DNA from: Rhizorhabdus wittichii RW1
Lineage (GTDB): Bacteria > Pseudomonadota > Alphaproteobacteria > Sphingomonadales > Sphingomonadaceae
Assembly (NCBI GenBank): GCA_000016765.1
Contig: CP000699.1
Coordinates: forward strand, 1,178,001-1,242,000
Direction of reading: 5' to 3'
DNA length: 64,000 bases
The translations under genes and the position numbers were made by a program. The notes beneath the pieces were generated by a model that was given only the letters and a program-made list of their open reading frames with translations, was not told where the DNA came from and ran no database searches. Positions 62,227 through 64,000 of this stretch are shown here, one piece after another; position 1 is the stretch's first letter, and each line of letters starts with the position of its first letter.

Positions 62227-63105
62227 CTAGCCGAACCGCCCGGTCACATAGTCGCGGGTGCGCTGGCCGCGCGGGTTGGCGAACAGTTCCTCGGTCGGCT
62301 GGAACTCCATCATCCGGCCCAGATACATGAAGCCGGTATAGTTGGAGATGCGCGCCGCCTGCTGGAGGTTGTGGGTCACGATCACGATCGTGAAGTCCTG
62401 GCGCAGCTCGATCAGCGTCTCCTCGAGCTTGGCGGTGGACACAGGATCGAGCGCCGAGGCCGGCTCGTCGAGCAGCAGCACGTCGGGTTCGACCGCGATG
62501 CCGCGCGCGACGCACAGGCGCTGCTGCTGCCCGCCCGACAGGCCGAGGCCCGACGAGTGGAGCTTGTCCTTCACCTCGTCCCACAGCGCCGCGCGGCGCA
62601 GCGCCGTCTCGACGATCTGGTCCATCTCGGCCCGGCTCTTGCGCTGGTAGAGGCGCACGCCGAAGGCGACATTGTCGTAGATCGACATCGGGAAGGGCGT
62701 CGGCTTCTGGAACACCATGCCGACGCGGGCGCGCAGGCCGGCGACGTCGACCGGCGAGCGGACCATCGCCGTATCGTCCCCGCCGCCGTCGCGGTCGCGC
62801 AGCCGCTGCAGGCTCTTGCGGTCGGCAAGCACGTCATGCCCGTCGAGCAGGATGCGGCCGACGGCATGCTGCCTGGGATAGAGATCGTAGATCCGGTTGA
62901 GCGCGCGCAGCAGGGTCGACTTGCCGCAGCCCGACGGGCCGATCAGCGCGGTGATCTTGTGCCGCTCGACCGGCAGGTCGACCCCGTAGAGGGCCTGCGT
63001 CCTGCCATAGAAGAAGTCGAGCTTGCGCGCCTCGATCGCGAGCGCGTCGCGCGAGGGAAAGGCGAGATGGACTTCCTCGGACAGGTGCGACGGAAGGTCG
63101 GTCAT
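62227..63105 (-). CDS. pstB: phosphate ABC transporter ATP-binding protein
   Basis: A 292-residue ATPase that powers high-affinity phosphate import. Walker A is GPSGCGKST, the signature [16 protein letters not shown], Walker [14 protein letters not shown] and the switch His in [10 protein letters not shown]. PstB-specific [22 protein letters not shown] is present. Compared with the E. coli protein there is an extra stretch of about 20 residues between the first helix and this motif ([19 protein letters not shown]). Start overlaps the pstA stop. Expected to be under PhoB control, but the operon promoter is beyond the window. Confidence 0.96.
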   Translation of the reverse strand: MTDLPSHLSEEVHLAFPSRDALAIEARKLDFFYGRTQALYGVDLPVERHKITALIGPSGCGKSTLLRALNRIYDLYPRQHAVGRILLDGHDVLADRKSLQRLRDRDGGGDDTAMVRSPVDVAGLRARVGMVFQKPTPFPMSIYDNVAFGVRLYQRKSRAEMDQIVETALRRAALWDEVKDKLHSSGLGLSGGQQQRLCVARGIAVEPDVLLLDEPASALDPVSTAKLEETLIELRQDFTIVIVTHNLQQAARISNYTGFMYLGRMMEFQPTEELFANPRGQRTRDYVTGRFG

Positions 63106-63941
63106 GAACGGCGGGCCTCCCGGGCGACGATACGCCCGATGATGTTGATGGAGAGAACGGCGGCGGCGATCAGCAGCGCGCCGACCCAGGCCAGGCGCTG
63201 CCAGTCGTCATAGGCGGACAGCGCGAACTGGAAGATGGTGGTCGGCAGGCTGGCCATCGGCTGGGTCAGCTCGGTCGAGAAGAACTGGTTGCCGAGCGCG
63301 GTGAACAGCAGCGGCGCGGTTTCGCCGCTGATCCGGGCGAAACCAAGCAGCGCGCCGGTGACGAGGCCGGCGCGGGCCGACTTCCAGACGATCTTGCGGA
63401 TCACGAAGGCGCGGCTGGCGCCGAGCGCCATGCCCGCCTCGCGCAGCGCGCTGGGCTGGAGGCTGAGGATGTCCTCGGTCGTGCGGGTGACGATCGGCAT
63501 GGCGAGAATGGCGAGGGCGACGCCGCCCGCCCAGGCCGAGAAGCCGTGGAAGGGCCGCACCAATATCTCGTAGACGAACAGGCCGATCAGGATCGACGGC
63601 GCCGACAGCAGAACGTCGTTGAGGAAGCGGACGACCTGGCCGTAGCGGGTGGCGCCGCCATATTCGGACAGCCAGGTGCCGGCGAGGACGCCGACCACGA
63701 CGGCGATCGCCAGGCCGATGCCGCACATGATCAGCGATCCCATGATCGCGTTCGACAGGCCGCCCTCGGAACCCGGCGCCGGCTGGGTCATGGTGAAGAT
63801 CTTCGTGTCGAGCCCGCCGATGCCCTTGCTGAGCAGCGACCAGAGGATCAGCACCAGCGCGGTGAGCGCGATCAGCGTCGCGATCGCGGTCAGCACGATG
63901 AAGGCGATGTTGGAGATGCGGCGAACGAGAGCGCGGTCCAT
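63102..63941 (-). CDS. pstA: phosphate ABC transporter permease PstA
   Basis: A 279-residue inner-membrane permease with six hydrophobic segments. The cytoplasmic EAA loop reads [25 protein letters not shown]. The family motif [17 protein letters not shown] is present. Start at 63941 (MDRALVRR) has GGGGGA upstream; an in-frame start five codons earlier overlaps the preceding stop. Sits between pstC and pstB with overlap on the pstB side. Confidence 0.94.
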   Translation of the reverse strand: MDRALVRRISNIAFIVLTAIATLIALTALVLILWSLLSKGIGGLDTKIFTMTQPAPGSEGGLSNAIMGSLIMCGIGLAIAVVVGVLAGTWLSEYGGATRYGQVVRFLNDVLLSAPSILIGLFVYEILVRPFHGFSAWAGGVALAILAMPIVTRTTEDILSLQPSALREAGMALGASRAFVIRKIVWKSARAGLVTGALLGFARISGETAPLLFTALGNQFFSTELTQPMASLPTTIFQFALSAYDDWQRLAWVGALLIAAAVLSINIIGRIVAREARRS

Positions 63942-63952
63942 CGCTGTCCCCC

Positions 63953-64000
63953 TCAATGGCGCTGGCTGCCGAGGAGCGCGCGAGCGATCGCGAGCACCCC
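63953..64000 (-). CDS. pstC: phosphate ABC transporter permease PstC (C-terminal end only)
   Basis: Fifteen codons and a TGA (63953-63955) are visible at the window edge, reading GVLAIARALLGSQRH. They lie 11 bp ahead of pstA, in the place and frame expected for pstC, whose proteins end in a membrane helix and short basic tail. The identity rests on operon order. Confidence 0.55.
   Translation of the reverse strand, partial: GVLAIARALLGSQRH

Overview
The window is GC-rich chromosomal DNA from an alphaproteobacterium, most likely a sphingomonad (Sphingomonadales). This is inferred from gene content: four TonB-dependent receptors, a popZ-like (DUF2497) gene near valS and tolC/pcm, a gamma-class carbonic anhydrase, hemB, a pst operon, and abundant TAT tyrosine codons in an otherwise GC-rich codon style.

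Region 1 (1-15410) is a catabolic block. A tightly packed minus-strand operon runs from 3760 down past base 1: ABM-family monooxygenase, SDR, cupin, an unusual M24 peptidase homologue and a 2-oxo acid dehydrogenase E1 alpha cut by the window edge. It is followed by a TPR/2OG-Fe(II) oxygenase gene, a TonB receptor, a Tat-exported GMC oxidoreductase with its small subunit, and an operon of VanA-like Rieske oxygenase, EthD protein and TonB receptor. A divergent LysR gene with a palindrome touching its start codon probably controls that last operon.

Region 2 (about 15513-39023) is a genomic island of about 23.5 kb. It is bounded by a perfect 45-bp direct repeat. The right copy is the 3' part of an intact tRNA-Thr(GGT) gene and the left copy is a displaced 3' tRNA fragment, the usual footprint of integration into a tRNA gene. 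No integrase is recognisable. Inside lie a C-terminally truncated defence-type reverse transcriptase; a protocatechuate branch (pcaH, pcaG, pcaB and a fused pcaD-pcaC, i.e. pcaL); a threonine/phenylserine-aldolase-like enzyme; a Tat-exported flavin oxidase; a RidA fragment; two paralogous pairs of TonB receptor and S10 peptidase; an ECF sigma/FecR pair; a CapA-like protein; and a vanillin-dehydrogenase-like aldehyde dehydrogenase. The ends carry gene and IS debris. One reading (inference) is a module that imports a peptide- or amino-acid-linked aromatic compound, cuts a beta-hydroxy aromatic amino acid to an aldehyde, oxidises it to protocatechuate and opens the ring to 3-oxoadipate.

Region 3 (39024-58570) is mostly core genome: a CAP protein, aminopeptidase P, carbonic anhydrase, GNAT, HemB, a lipid/diacylglycerol kinase, a MATE transporter, ValS, a zeta-like toxin with a small partner gene, an S9 peptidase, PopZ-like protein, a TolC-family channel, Pcm, tRNA-Cys, a membrane-anchored wHTH/TPR regulator and an HWE/HisKA_2 histidine kinase.

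Region 4 (58571-64000) has a GH106-like rhamnosidase gene with different codon habits, next to a frameshifted SDR remnant, and then the pstC(partial)-pstA-pstB operon running toward it.
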